From Protula sp. h YS-2021 (taxonomy: Eukaryota > Annelida > Polychaeta > Sabellida > Serpulidae), in the NCBI GenBank assembly GCA_949752745.1, contig OX457031.1, forward strand, positions 27,000,081-27,064,080: a stretch of 64,000 nt of DNA, in the 5' to 3' direction. Below are positions 41,694 to 58,135 of the stretch, piece after piece. The notes under the pieces were generated by a model. The model saw nothing but the letters and a program-made list of their open reading frames with translations. It made no database searches and was not told the DNA's origin. A program made the position numbers and the translations under genes. Numbering within the stretch: the stretch's first letter is position 1; every line of letters starts with the position of its first letter.

Positions 41694-42995
41694 ACAAACG
41701 CAACTGAGCCAAAACAAAGTGCTACATTAAGAACAGGCTTAATTATTTCAGACGCTAAAGGTAATTTTGTCATACAGACCTTTGCATATATTCAATAGAA
41801 TGACTTAAACTCAAACTTGCACTTGAAGTAACAATTTGAACCAGCTGTGAGCTTTTCTTATTTATTAAGTAAAATATATCCTAAAATAAGCCTGGAGTGA
41901 TGCCGATTTTGAACAGTGGTTTCAAATTTACCTAATTAGATAAGAAAGTAAGTAACGTTTTTGTTTCTTACCAAGCATGTGTAAAGTATCTTATTTTTGA
42001 CTGGGGCTGCAGGTAGGGATGAGGGGGTGAGGGGACTGTTGCTTAAAGAACATTTTGTTGTGGTGTCGGAAAATTGATTCCAATAATCCAAATCAATTTA
42101 CTGTCCGACCCCGATGGAACACTGCTTTTTAATTGGAATTTCGATGTCAAAAACCGGAGTAGGATCAGAGTCGACGTCTTGCCTTCTTTCTTTTAGGATC
42201 CATCTACGCCGTATCCTAACCATGTGCCTGCTGAAAAAAGCTCAGTTTTATAGCAAATGATCAAGTGAGAGCAGTAATGTCAAAACGGTTTTATTCACTT
42301 TTTCTTACTGTGTTTGTAAATTCTAATTATTAAAATGTTATGTATCTCCATGTTATTATATGGATGTTTTTGTTTTTCTTGTCTGATGTACCCGGTGTAC
42401 AAAGGTATAGTGAAGGATTTATACGGGTAAAGTACAATGTAGCGTTGAGTTGATCCTGTTAGAAAGAGTTTTTTTATGTTTGGCAATTCCATGATGAGAA
42501 ATTTAAAGGCAAGGAAAATGTGTTCAAATAGATCAAGTGGTAATTAAACAGGAAAATTAAAATTCTCGGGGTATTTTAAAAAGGATAATGTATAGAATGT
42601 GCCGTTCGCTGTAGAACATATAATCATCCACGCTCGTGTCTTTATGCAAAAGGATATCAATAACAGCTAAGCGTATTTTTCATTTCATTTATTAAATAAT
42701 GTGATAGTATATCTGGGATATTATTACATTACGTCTCTCGTATATGGTATGTTCAACTTAGTTATATTTTTGTGATTTTTATGAAAAGATATCACTCTTC
42801 AACTTCAACTTCAAATGAAGAATATCACCTGTGTGTCTTAAAATGCTGATGTTGTTGAAATAGAAATGATACAAAAACTTGGAAAGTTCATTTTCTTACT
42901 GTAGCAAAAATCATATGGGAATGCTATTGTTTTCCTTTTGTCCTTTTAAGTTATTTTCGCTCAACTCCCTAAAACACATTCGGCTACAAATTTGA

Positions 42996-43121
42996 CATTT
43001 CACATGTGTTTAGCGGGCGTCATACGGTCTTGTGTCTCATTTCACATGGGTTCAGCTGGTGTCATACTGTCTTGTGTCTCATTTCACATGTGTTTAGCGG
43101 GTGTCATACTGTCTTGTGTCT
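42996..43121 (+). repeat. 42-bp minisatellite, three units (copy 1)
   Basis: Three direct units of about 42 bp containing ACATGTGTTTAGCGGG and CATACTGTCTTGTGTCTC. The unit is a multiple of three, so it gives an open frame (HMCLAGVI...) that is a by-product of the repeat, not a gene. Confidence 0.9.
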
Positions 43122-43209
43122 CATTTCGAAACACACGAAGCTTTATATGTTTATGTATTTTGTGCTTTTTGGTTATTTATTATAAACGTTGGACTGAGCT
43201 AGAAGATCA

Positions 43210-44456
43210 CGAATGTGAATAACTCTGGCTCACATAATGCCTCGAGACGTCTCTCATCTGTTAATCGGACTAGTTTGCCATCCACCTGGAGCCAAAAATT
43301 ACACTGTCACAGCACATTGACGACTGTATAGATCACATGTTGCAGCGGCATCCCACTTGTGACATCATTCTTTAAGGCAATTTTAATCAGTTTAAAGATA
43401 GTTCATCTCGCACTCGTATAGGCTTAGTCGGCTTGTGCAAACCCAAACACTTGGCATCAATGTACTAGATAAAAAATTTACGAGCATAAACCAATTACAC
43501 AACAGCTAAAGTTCAGGCGCCAATCGCTTCATCTCATCACAGTTTGCTTATTCTGAAGCCAAATCGTTCCGTTTGATGTACCAATGTATCCTCCACTGCT
43601 AGAGTATTTCGTCGTTTCTGTCACAAAGAAAATGTTTTCTAATTTTTCTTAAGTATACTGGATTCCTTTCTACCGCGCTCCTGCGAGGAAAGTTCCAAAT
43701 GTTCTCTCACACGATCGACGAACTACTGGATGCATATTTACCACTTCAAACTGTTTACATGCGATTATACCAGGATAAGCCATGGGTTATCCTACAGTTC
43801 AAGTCTATGATCGAACAGAGACAGTGCGCATTGCTCTCTGTAAGCTCTGTAAGTTTACAAGAACTTTGAAATAAAGACAATAGAATATTGATAGTAATAA
43901 TCATTCAGTGCACTGACTAGTGAAAACTTTGTGTCAATGGTGATGCCCTCAATGACAAAATTAATAATTTTTTGCAGAGAATATCAAGTGAAAATTGTCA
44001 GAACCAAAGGATAACATACCGGAGAAGTTCCTGCTCAGCCAAGTCGATGTTGAATGCCGTCTTTTGTCAACAAAGGTGAACAAAGCTCCTCAGTGGCTCA
44101 CTTAGTCAGCATCAATAATGTTTCAATTACAGAGGGATATCTAACCAGTCTGTGGAAAAGTGGCTCGGTGATCTCTGTTCTCGCGAAGGCGCTTGAAAAA
44201 TATCTCAAGTCTATGTCACTGACCCCGGTGATCATCAAGCATCTCAAGTTTTTCATCTACAACTGGCTTTTTGAAGCGGAGTCGACCCACTACAGTTTCG
44301 AGCTGTATCTCATTGATATATTGTTTCATTGGTAAACGAAAGCGACTAGTGAAAAATTGGCAATTCGCTTTCATTCTGGCTACATATCCCGGAAATATCC
44401 CAAGGGAAGATGCTTTTAAGAACATTTCTTTTCCTGTTGATGATCAATGGCCTACG
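43210..44456 (+). mobile_element. LINE relic (endonuclease to reverse transcriptase), truncated by the duplication
   Basis: Plus-strand fragments in shifting frames resemble a non-LTR element: an endonuclease part with LLIGLVCHPPGAKNY near 43.25 kb, a linker with DELLDAYLPLQTVYMRLY near 43.72 kb, and the start of reverse transcriptase (EGYLTSLWKSGSV, LAKALEKYL) near 44.13-44.2 kb. Many frameshifts and stops show it is dead. It ends abruptly at the duplication junction, just after the equivalent of the MINDLR block. Confidence 0.7.
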
Positions 44457-45330
44457 TTTCAAATTAATATTTCGATCACATAAAAAAGCTTTTATTCACT
44501 CGCACTCTCTTATATATATATATTAAACGGACTTCTTCGTTTACCTTATATGTATTCTTGGGAAAAGGTAGTGCTTTCCCCTGAAAAAATTAACACGCAT
44601 CTGCAAGAGATGTAGGGAGATCAGTCTCCAGATGTCGCTACCTTCCTGATCATAGCGACATCTCGTGTCAGGTATGCGATAACCCACGAGTTTCCGGACC
44701 ATGTGTATGGTCAAATGGTAACAGGAGGGGCAGTATCGGAACTTAGTCGGCCGAAGTCAGATATATAGCTTAGCTGGCTTATCACTGAATGTGGTGTTTA
44801 TTATACTTGATTAATATCATTTAGCAGGTATAACAATTAATTGTTTAAAAGCTAGAACAAAAATGTTCACAAATGTGGAAAAAAGGTAAACCTATATTTT
44901 ATGTTTGCAGACACTGAGAACACATTTGTTTTGCAAAAACCCCCATTATTTGATAATAACGTGACTGCATAATGGAATATGGTTACCATTCAGATAACGC
45001 CATAGGCTATACTTAACGATACAACAGTATCCTGATCAGCCATGGCCAAAGTGCAGGGCAGATAATCGAGTTTTATTTCACTCGCTGAACATTAAGCCTT
45101 CTTTGCTGTAACTACATGAGTATTATTTAAATAGCTGAGTTCTGGTCGTACTCATAAGAAGATAGTGTATTTTTCTCAATGTTGTAACTCGGGACAATAA
45201 AGCATTGTGATAAATACCAACCATCAGTAGTGCTAGTAGAACGTACGCTATGGGTAGCCTAAAACACGAGCCTGAAAGAAAATAAGAGCAAATGAATGGG
45301 CACCCACCCCGCTTCAGATCCCCCCCAGCC

Positions 45331-45331
45331 T

Positions 45332-45420
<89 letters not shown>
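45331..45420 (+). repeat. (GA)n microsatellite upstream of trissin-like copy 2
   Basis: The same array as in copy 1 but shorter and purer, preceded by a shorter C tract, so it has changed since the duplication. Confidence 0.95.
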
Positions 45421-45425
<5 letters not shown>

Positions 45426-45497
45426 AAGCACGATACCATTCTGTATCAATGCATGAAACTTCAAATTTAAGTTTAGACGTTTTGTCCATTGTTTCAG

Positions 45498-46420
45498 ATT
45501 TCCTTGTTTGCTTCTTACTTCTCCTGCAGAGCTATGCTGTTTTAAGTCAAAATTGTCAGGAATATAACTGCTACAGGCAGTGCCGAAGCTGGTGCGGAAC
45601 TGGATCGTTTTTCGACTGTTGCTCCATGTACATTCACAATGGCAAAAGAAGCGCGGAGAACAGAGGCGACGTATTAGAGCGTATTATAGAATACATACGC
45701 CTCAAGAACGACCGTTATGAAGTAATACATATTTGCTTTGTTTTTATTAGCATCTCTAGACCGTTATTTTTGATGTTGATTATCAAAGAACTTTTAAGGT
45801 AAATGCTTCGATTTTGACATCAATAATATTTGAAATATTAGAGATAATTATAAATATACCTGATGCCTCTAATTGTAATTAATTAATTATATAATTATAA
45901 ATCTAACTGATGTCTCTAATCCTAAATTTAAATATTTAATGGAATTTAATGTCATATTATTTAACTTTGACTCTAAATAACCTTAAATATACCTTATCGT
46001 TTTAGTATCTCTATATTGAGGTTTCACAAAGCAAAAAAAAACATTTGAAAAAATTATTTTCAAGTACAACATTACCATGGCACAATTTTTATGGGGACTT
46101 TCTAGTACCCCACCAGACAAAGAAGTCATGTTTAAAATTGTGAACAGTTAAGTGTGAAATGCATATTTTTTGTAAAGCCAAAATACTTTGGTGAAAATCA
46201 ATAAACCGGAGCTGGGAGTTTTACTGTATATATACTGCACATTTATATATATAGAAATCGCACAGCGCTACTAAAAGTTATTAATTTAATGCTATTATTA
46301 AGGTAATATTGCAATTATTCTTACAGAAATTATTGTATATTAATGTTTCTTTGTTTGTTCCAGGACTATTATCAAGATTATTTCATCGAAGCTGTTTTAA
46401 ATTCAAAAGACTACAGGTGA
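45498..46420 (+). CDS. trissin-like neuropeptide precursor, copy 2 (5' exon not found)
   Basis: Exons at 45498-45721 and 46364-46420 repeat copy 1, offset by the tandem duplication. The first exon differs from copy 1 at three bases: one changes Ser to Leu in the signal segment and two are silent. The last exon has one change, Pro to Gln. The cysteine peptide and its GKR site are identical, so both copies would release the same hormone. Here the frame happens to stay open upstream to an ATG at 45449, but a 7-base indel breaks that extension in copy 1, so it is taken as intron. Both copies look intact. Confidence 0.8.
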
Positions 46421-49400
46421 CATCCCAGCAGTACAGCTTCTAACAAATGATGACAGATGACATCTCCAAAGCGTTATTAAGTTTTTTTTGCTAAGCAAAA
46501 TTGCAAAATATTTCTTGTATTTATTAATGTGATGCTTGTTGATATAACTGCACTTGAACTTAAATTTTCAAAAATTAAAAAGAAGAATGACATAAGGTAT
46601 TATTGAAATATCTATTGATGCCACGCATAAACAACGTCATGCTTTATTGCAACAATGAAATGGGTTAATCTGATTGGGTGATTCTCCGATCAAATATTCT
46701 TCAAGATTGACCGTTAAAGTTGTTTTGAGTCTACATAAAGATATTATCGATCACATACGAAATTACATTTTTGCCCCTTGAATATATTTCAGGACCATTT
46801 ATTCATACCCGTTTTTTTAAATATAATCTAAAACATATTAGGTCAATCAACTGTTTTTTTTTTTTGCTAGAAACATTTTTGAAAAGTAGTACATTGGCAA
46901 CCCGGAAATAGTTCCAAACAATAGACTGGTCCTATTTGAAAAAGTAGTTCCATTCTAACCCGGACGAGCACTACATCTGTAAAGCAGTACTTTATAGACA
47001 CGGCACCAAACACTTCTCTAATCATCTGAGCAATGTGTTGTTAAGTACGTAGTATGCGTGTGTTTCATAAAGACAGCAAAATCGAAAGTGTTTTGTTATA
47101 GCCCACTGCAAGCAATACAGTATGGCCAAATGAGATTATAACTGAGGCAGAACTTTGAATATTCCGTACCAAATTCGTGTGATATTCGCAGCAAATTTCA
47201 TAGCATTGCGAGGTGTGAACTGCATCTCGCCGTGTGAAGATATGAACCTAATAAAATTGCACGCATTCATATATTTCTCGAGCTTCTCTGCAGAGGTCGG
47301 TTAATAAAGCTGTATGTTGATGTTTAGCTGTTACGAAGTGTAAGCATCAGCAACCAATCACAAGAACATTAGTCGGATCGCATAATTTTGTCTTGTTAAC
47401 GTAAAATCTTGGACGGATTGCTTGCAATTGGCTGTAGATGTATTGTAATTAAATCTATACAATTGCTTTTAAGTTATACGTAAATCATCAAGTAATTACT
47501 TCAGCTATTTTGGAAGTTCCTACAAACTATGTTGTATTTGGGCTTTCCGAGATCTCAAATGTAGTTTCAAAAACGTTTATGCAATTAAAGAATTAGTGTA
47601 ATATTAGATTAGTTTGCTTTGATTTAACATTATGCCAATTTAATAACACATATTTAGAATAAGTTAACTGCAGTTAATTTCACAGACAAATTTCTTCTTA
47701 TCATTGAGAAAAATTGAAATGGTACATTGCTATGGGCATTGCTTTCCTCTCTTGAAAGGTTAAGCAATTCATGTCAAACAGCTTTAACTGTAAAATGCAA
47801 ACTCAAGAGGGAAATAAAATTGAAAATGGAACACAAAGGTTTAATTACTTTCTTTCATTACGTCGAATGTCCGTTTTTTCGTTGGAGCTGAAGTTATTGC
47901 GGTTGTGAAATGTTTTTCTTTGGATATTTAAGCATTTAGTCATCACCAGTTCTTCCTCCTGCATTGAAAAATAACCTTAAATTATGTATGTTAATCAATT
48001 ACAATAATACAGTAGACATGAATTAAGCTTTTGAGAAATATACTGTCTAAGCAGTATAAACCTACCGATTTTTTGTGTATGTCAAAGTTCATTTTTGTCG
48101 AAATCATATTTAAGATTGTGCATCTATCTATGTAAATATTTTAAATTAATATTTTAAACTACAGAAAATAAACTATTCATTCAAATATAATGTATTTATG
48201 CTATAAAACATTACTCCTGAGCTAAGTAACTGTTGATAAGTATAATGTGACAGCTTTGAAACCCTGCCTAAGATATAGACTTGCTCTTGGTACTTTCTAT
48301 CATAGTATAATTACGCGCCAAGTGAATAATATGTTATAAACAGCAAAACAAACTGAAGCCTTAAATTGAGAATAATTCAACTGGTTTAAAAAAAGGTTTT
48401 CCTGTATAAGAGGTCTACAACAGGACCCTAATATGAACGCTTATACTATTTAACTAGGAGTATATCAGGAACTTATTTCTTTGTTTTGATCTCCTAATGT
48501 AGTGCATTTATTTTATAATTCTTACTCTGTTCTTTTTCCTTTTACAACAGATTATTTCTCTTTTTTCAACATATACCAAAATATCAAAGAAAATTCACAC
48601 AAAAAGAGAGCTTTATTCGTTGTGTATTTGTTAGCTAGTAAACTGATCAATTCTTTGGCAAATTTCATCAGATAACAGTTAATAGAATCAAGCAAACTCA
48701 ATACACCGTTATTTCTCCCAGCTTAACAAATGCAACTGAGCCAAAACAAAGTGCTACATTAAGAACAGGCTTAATGATTTCAGACGCTAAAGGTAATTTT
48801 GTCATACAGACCTTTGCATAAATTCAATAGAATGACTTTAACTCAAACTTGCACTTGAAATAACAATTTGAACCAGCTGTGAGCTTTTCTTATTTATTGA
48901 GTAAACCATTCCTAAAATAAGCCTGGAGTGATGTCCATTTTGAACAGTGGTTTCAAATTTACCTAATTAGATAAGAAAGTAAGTAACGTTTTTGTTTCTT
49001 ACCAAGCATGTGTAAAGTATCTTATTTTTGACTGGGGCTGCAGGTAGGGATGAGGGGGTGAGGGGACTGTTGCTTAAAGAACATTTTGTTGTGGTGTCGG
49101 ACAATTGATTCCAATAATCCAAATCAATTTACTGTCTGACCTCGATGGAACACTGCTTTTTAATTGGAATTTCGATGTCAAAAACCGGAGTAGGATCAGA
49201 GTCGACGTCTTGCCTTCTTTCTTTTAGGATCCATCTACGCCGTATCCTAACCATGTGCCTGCTGAAAAAAGCTCAGTTTTATAGCAAATGATCAAGTGAG
49301 AGCAGTAATGTCAAAACGGTTTTATTCACTTTTTCTTACTGTGTTTGTAAATTCTAATTATTAAAATGTTATGTATCTCCATGTTATTATATGGATGTTT

Positions 49401-50018
49401 TTGTTTTTCTTGTCTGATGTACCCGGTGTACAAAGGTATAGTGAAGGATTTATACGGGTAAAGTACAATGTAGCGTTGAGTTGATCCTGTTAGAAAGAGT
49501 TTTTTTATGTTTGGCAATTCCATGATGAGAAATTTAAAGGCAAGTAAAATGTGTTCAAATAGATCAAGTGGTAATTAAACAGGAAAAAAATTCTCGGGGT
49601 CTTTTAAAGAGGATAATGTATAGAATGTGCCGTTCACTGTAGACCATATAATAATCCACGCTCGTGTCTTGATGCAAAAGGGTATCAATAACAGCTAAGC
49701 GTATTTTTCATTTCATTTATTAAATAACGTGATAGTATTTCTGGTAAATTATTACATTACGTCTCTCGTATATAGTATATTTAGCATAGTAATATTTCTG
49801 AAATTTTTATCAAAAGATATCATTCTGCAACTTCAACTGAAGAATATCACCTGTGTGTCTTAAAATGTTGATATTGTTGAAAAAGAAATGATACAAAAAC
49901 TTGGAAAGTTCATTTTCTTACTGTAGCAGAAATCCTATGGGAATGCTACTGTTTTCCTTTTGTCCTCTTAAGTTATTTTCGCTCAACTTCCCAAAACAAA
50001 TTCGGCTACAAATTTGAC

Positions 50019-50360
50019 ATTTCACATGTGTTTAGCGGGTGTCATACGGTCTTGTGTCTCATTTTACATGTGTTTAGCGGGTGTCATACTGTCTTGTGCC
50101 TCATTTCACATGTGTTTAGCGGGTGTCCTACTGTCTTGTGTCTCATTTCACATGTGTTTAGCGGGTCAGACTGTCTTGTTTCTCATTTCACATGTGTTTA
50201 GCGGGTGTCATACTGTCTTGTGTCTCATTTCACATGTGTTTAACGGGCGTCATACTGTCTTGTGTCTCATTTCACATGTGTTTAGAGCATATTATCATAC
50301 TGTCTTGTTTCTCATTTCACATGTGTTTAGCGGGTGTCATACTGTCTTGTTTCTCATTTC
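50019..50360 (+). repeat. 42-bp minisatellite, about eight units (copy 2)
   Basis: The same unit as at 43.0 kb, here in about eight copies, one shortened and one with a different centre. The open frame across it is explained by the repeat. There are no spacers between units, so this is not a CRISPR array. Confidence 0.9.
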
Positions 50361-50439
50361 GAGACACACAAAGCTTTATATGTCACTTTTTTTTATTTTG
50401 TGTTTTTAGTTATTTATTATAAATGTTGGACTGGGCTAG

Positions 50440-52412
50440 AAGATCACGAATGTGAATCACTCTGGCTCATTTAATCCCTCGAGATGTCTCTCATCTGTTA
50501 ATCGGACTAGTTTGCCACCCATCTGGAGCCAAAAATTACGCTCTGTAACAGAACATTGACGACTGTATAGATCACATTTTGCAGCGGCATTCCGCTTGTG
50601 ACATCATTCTTTTAGACAATTTTAATCAGTTTAAAGATTCATCTAGCGCTCAGTTTCATCTAGCGCTCGTATAAGCTTAGTCAGATTGTGCAAACCCAAA
50701 CACGTGGCATCAATGCACTAGATAAAAGATTTACGAGCATAAATAAATTATTACACTACAGCTGAAGTTCAGACGCCAATTGTTTCATCTCATCACAGTT
50801 CTCTTATTCTCAAACCAGATCGTTCCGTTCGAAGTAGCAATGTATCCTCCACTGCTAGAGTGTTTCGTAGTTTCCGTCACAAAGAAAATGTTTTATAACC
50901 TTTCTTAGATATTGTGGATTCCTTTCTATCACGCTTCTGTGAGGAAAGTTTCAAATTTTTTCCCAAACGATCAACGAGCTACTGGATACATTTTTACCAC
51001 TTCAAACCGTTTACACGCGATTATACCAGGATAAACCATGGTTATCCCACAGTTAAAGTCTATGATCGAACAGAGACAGTGCGTATTTTTCTCTGGAAGC
51101 TCTGAAGTTTACAAAGAACGTTAAATGAAGTCAAAAGAATGTCTTAGCCTCTTAAGTCTAACTATTATAAATCCGGTGTCAAAGATTTTAGAGATTCAAA
51201 CCCGAGGAACTGGTGGAAATCGGTCAAATTCCTTATGGGCGACAAGTGAGAGTGCATTCAGTGCACTCACTAGCAAAAACTTTGTACGATGGTGATAACG
51301 ATGCCCTCAATGATAAAATTAACAATTTTTCAGAGATTATCAAGTAAAAATTGGACAGCAGTTTGTGCCAGTAACCATAGGATAACACACCGGATAAGTT
51401 CCAGCACAGCCAAGTCGATGTTAAATGCCGTCTTTTGTCAACAAAGGTGAACATAGCTTCCTGGCCAGGCAACTTGCCAAATTAGATATTAAGTTTTTTA
51501 TCTACAACTGGCTACAACTGAAGCGGAGTCGACCCACTACAGTTTCGAGCTGAAAGGATCTCATTGTTATGTTGTTTCATTGGTGCACGAAAGCAACTTG
51601 TGAAAAATTGGCAATTCGCTTTCATCCTGGCTACATATCCCGGAAATATCCAACAGAAGATGCTTTTAAGAATATTTCTTTTCCTGTTGATGATCAATGA
51701 CCTACGCCTGCAATTGCCCACGAGTATGTGGACGACACCACAGTGCTCGACGTCTCGAATGAAGTCAATGACAATTTGCAAAATTCTGCAAATAAAGAGC
51801 ATGAATGGTCAACAAACAATGAAATGACGCTCAACGCTTCTAAGAGCAAAGAAATTATAATTTCTTTCCAGAAGAACCTCCCGATATACCTCTTTTACCA
51901 TTGATGGTTCTGATGTTGAATGCTTTCAGTTTTCTAAACTCCTTGGCTTATTTATCAGGAACAATCTCAAGTGGGAGCGCCAAATAGAGTGTAATACGCC
52001 AAAAGCTGCAAAGAGTTTTCAATCATTATGCTTAAAATTTCGATCTGGTTTAAGCTCTGAGTTGCTTTATCTTGGGCAAACTTAGAATTGCTTTTATGAT
52101 AGCCTTGAAAATACTGCATGCAAAATCTAGAATACAAATTTAACTATCTTTTTCAGTATCTACTTTATATGCGTAGTCTCAGAAACAGTAAGAAATAATT
52201 ATTACCAAAATGCAAAACCAAGCGGTTTAAGAAAAGTTTTGTGCCATAATGTTTGAACAATTATCAGCAAACTAATGTATTGATACCGAATCACTGTTAA
52301 GCAGTAATGTTTCGTAATTATGATCAATCATGTAAGCTTGTCTGTTGCTTTCATATTGTAACAACTCAACGTATGTTTTATGCATATTGCAAATAAAGAA
52401 ATTATTATTACT
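50440..52412 (+). mobile_element. LINE relic, copy 2, with reverse transcriptase YVDD region and 3' end
   Basis: It repeats the copy 1 fragment and continues past the duplication edge. After FLFLLMINDLR a frameshift leads into HEYVDDTTVLDVSN (the catalytic YVDD box of reverse transcriptase), then MTLNASKSKEIIISF and LLGLFIRNNLKWERQ, all typical of CR1/jockey-type elements. It ends in AATAAAGAAATTATTATTAC, a short-repeat tail as in these LINEs. Multiple stops and shifts make it a relic. Confidence 0.75.
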
Positions 52413-52673
52413 TATCTAGAAATGCTTAGTTTAGTTTTCTATTGTATACTGGAAAACAGAGTGATTTGCACTGATATTAAACGATGCAAGATGTTCTAAG
52501 ATGTATGTTTTTAATGTCAATTTACCTAATTAAAATTACTCGAATAAATAATGCAGAGTCCCGTTAAAACAGGAAGCAGAAAACACAGATTAAAACAAAC
52601 GTATCGTATGAACTTAAAGCTTTATTATGTTTCCCTTTCATTTAGAATAATTTAGAGTAATTAGTCTAATTCT

Positions 52674-52679
52674 TTTATT
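52674..52679 (-). terminator. polyadenylation signal AATAAA of the FRYamide gene
   Basis: The minus strand has AATAAA about 150 bases after the TAA stop of exon 6, in AT-rich sequence without other coding features. It is a suitable 3' end signal for this transcript. Confidence 0.55.
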
Positions 52680-52825
52680 AAATTCTATTTTAGTGTTTCA
52701 TTTTAGGCATTTTCTTGAGGAAATGTATCATTTCATTGTACTCAATTATGCTTTGTTACTTCAAATGACGAGCACGTAGTACATTCCAATAAGTTCAAAC
52801 GGCACTCTGTGTTCAAGAGTGCTTC

Positions 52826-58110
<5,285 letters not shown>

Positions 58111-58135
58111 TCTGCTGCAAAGGGTTAAGATAAGA
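58111..58135 (-). promoter_or_regulatory. candidate splice acceptor of a 5' UTR intron
   Basis: Immediately before the start codon the minus strand reads a pyrimidine-rich stretch ending in TTTGCAGCAG, with a TTAAC branch-like motif upstream. This suggests a noncoding first exon further upstream, so the promoter cannot be placed. Only a transcript would settle it. Confidence 0.4.

Larger units (their letters stand above)
37472..44456 (+). repeat. tandem segmental duplication, copy 1 (6,985 bp)
   Basis: The sequence from TTTCAAATTAATATTTCGAT at 37472 recurs at 44457 and stays collinear to the end of the unit. Copy 1 holds the first trissin-like gene and a LINE fragment cut off at the duplication junction. 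Divergence between copies is low by eye, a few percent including small indels. Apart from the trissin exons, the microsatellite, the minisatellite and the LINE, this unit shows no other convincing gene. Confidence 0.95.
44457..51706 (+). repeat. tandem segmental duplication, copy 2 (7,250 bp)
   Basis: This second direct copy starts at 44457 and runs to 51706, where the parental sequence continues in the LINE reverse transcriptase region. It is longer than copy 1 mainly because of an expanded 42-bp minisatellite and small indels. The 46.4-49.1 kb part contains no recognisable gene besides sequence shared with copy 1. Confidence 0.95.

Noticed and set aside
42295..42492. 65-codon minus-strand frame identical in both duplication copies
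   Set aside because: Its identity is part of a 402-bp identical DNA block and the protein has no recognisable feature.
45449..45802. Single-exon reading of trissin-like copy 2 from the ATG at 45449
   Set aside because: A 7-base indel breaks this extension in copy 1, a good splice acceptor precedes the conserved part, and the frame runs past a donor into intron.
50019..50360. Direct repeats resembling a CRISPR array
   Set aside because: Units are contiguous without unique spacers, and the surroundings are animal DNA.
50014..50422. 131-codon frame with HMCLAGVILSC repeats, Cys-rich
   Set aside because: It is the 42-bp minisatellite read in frame; units differ by frameshifts and there is no signal or start context.
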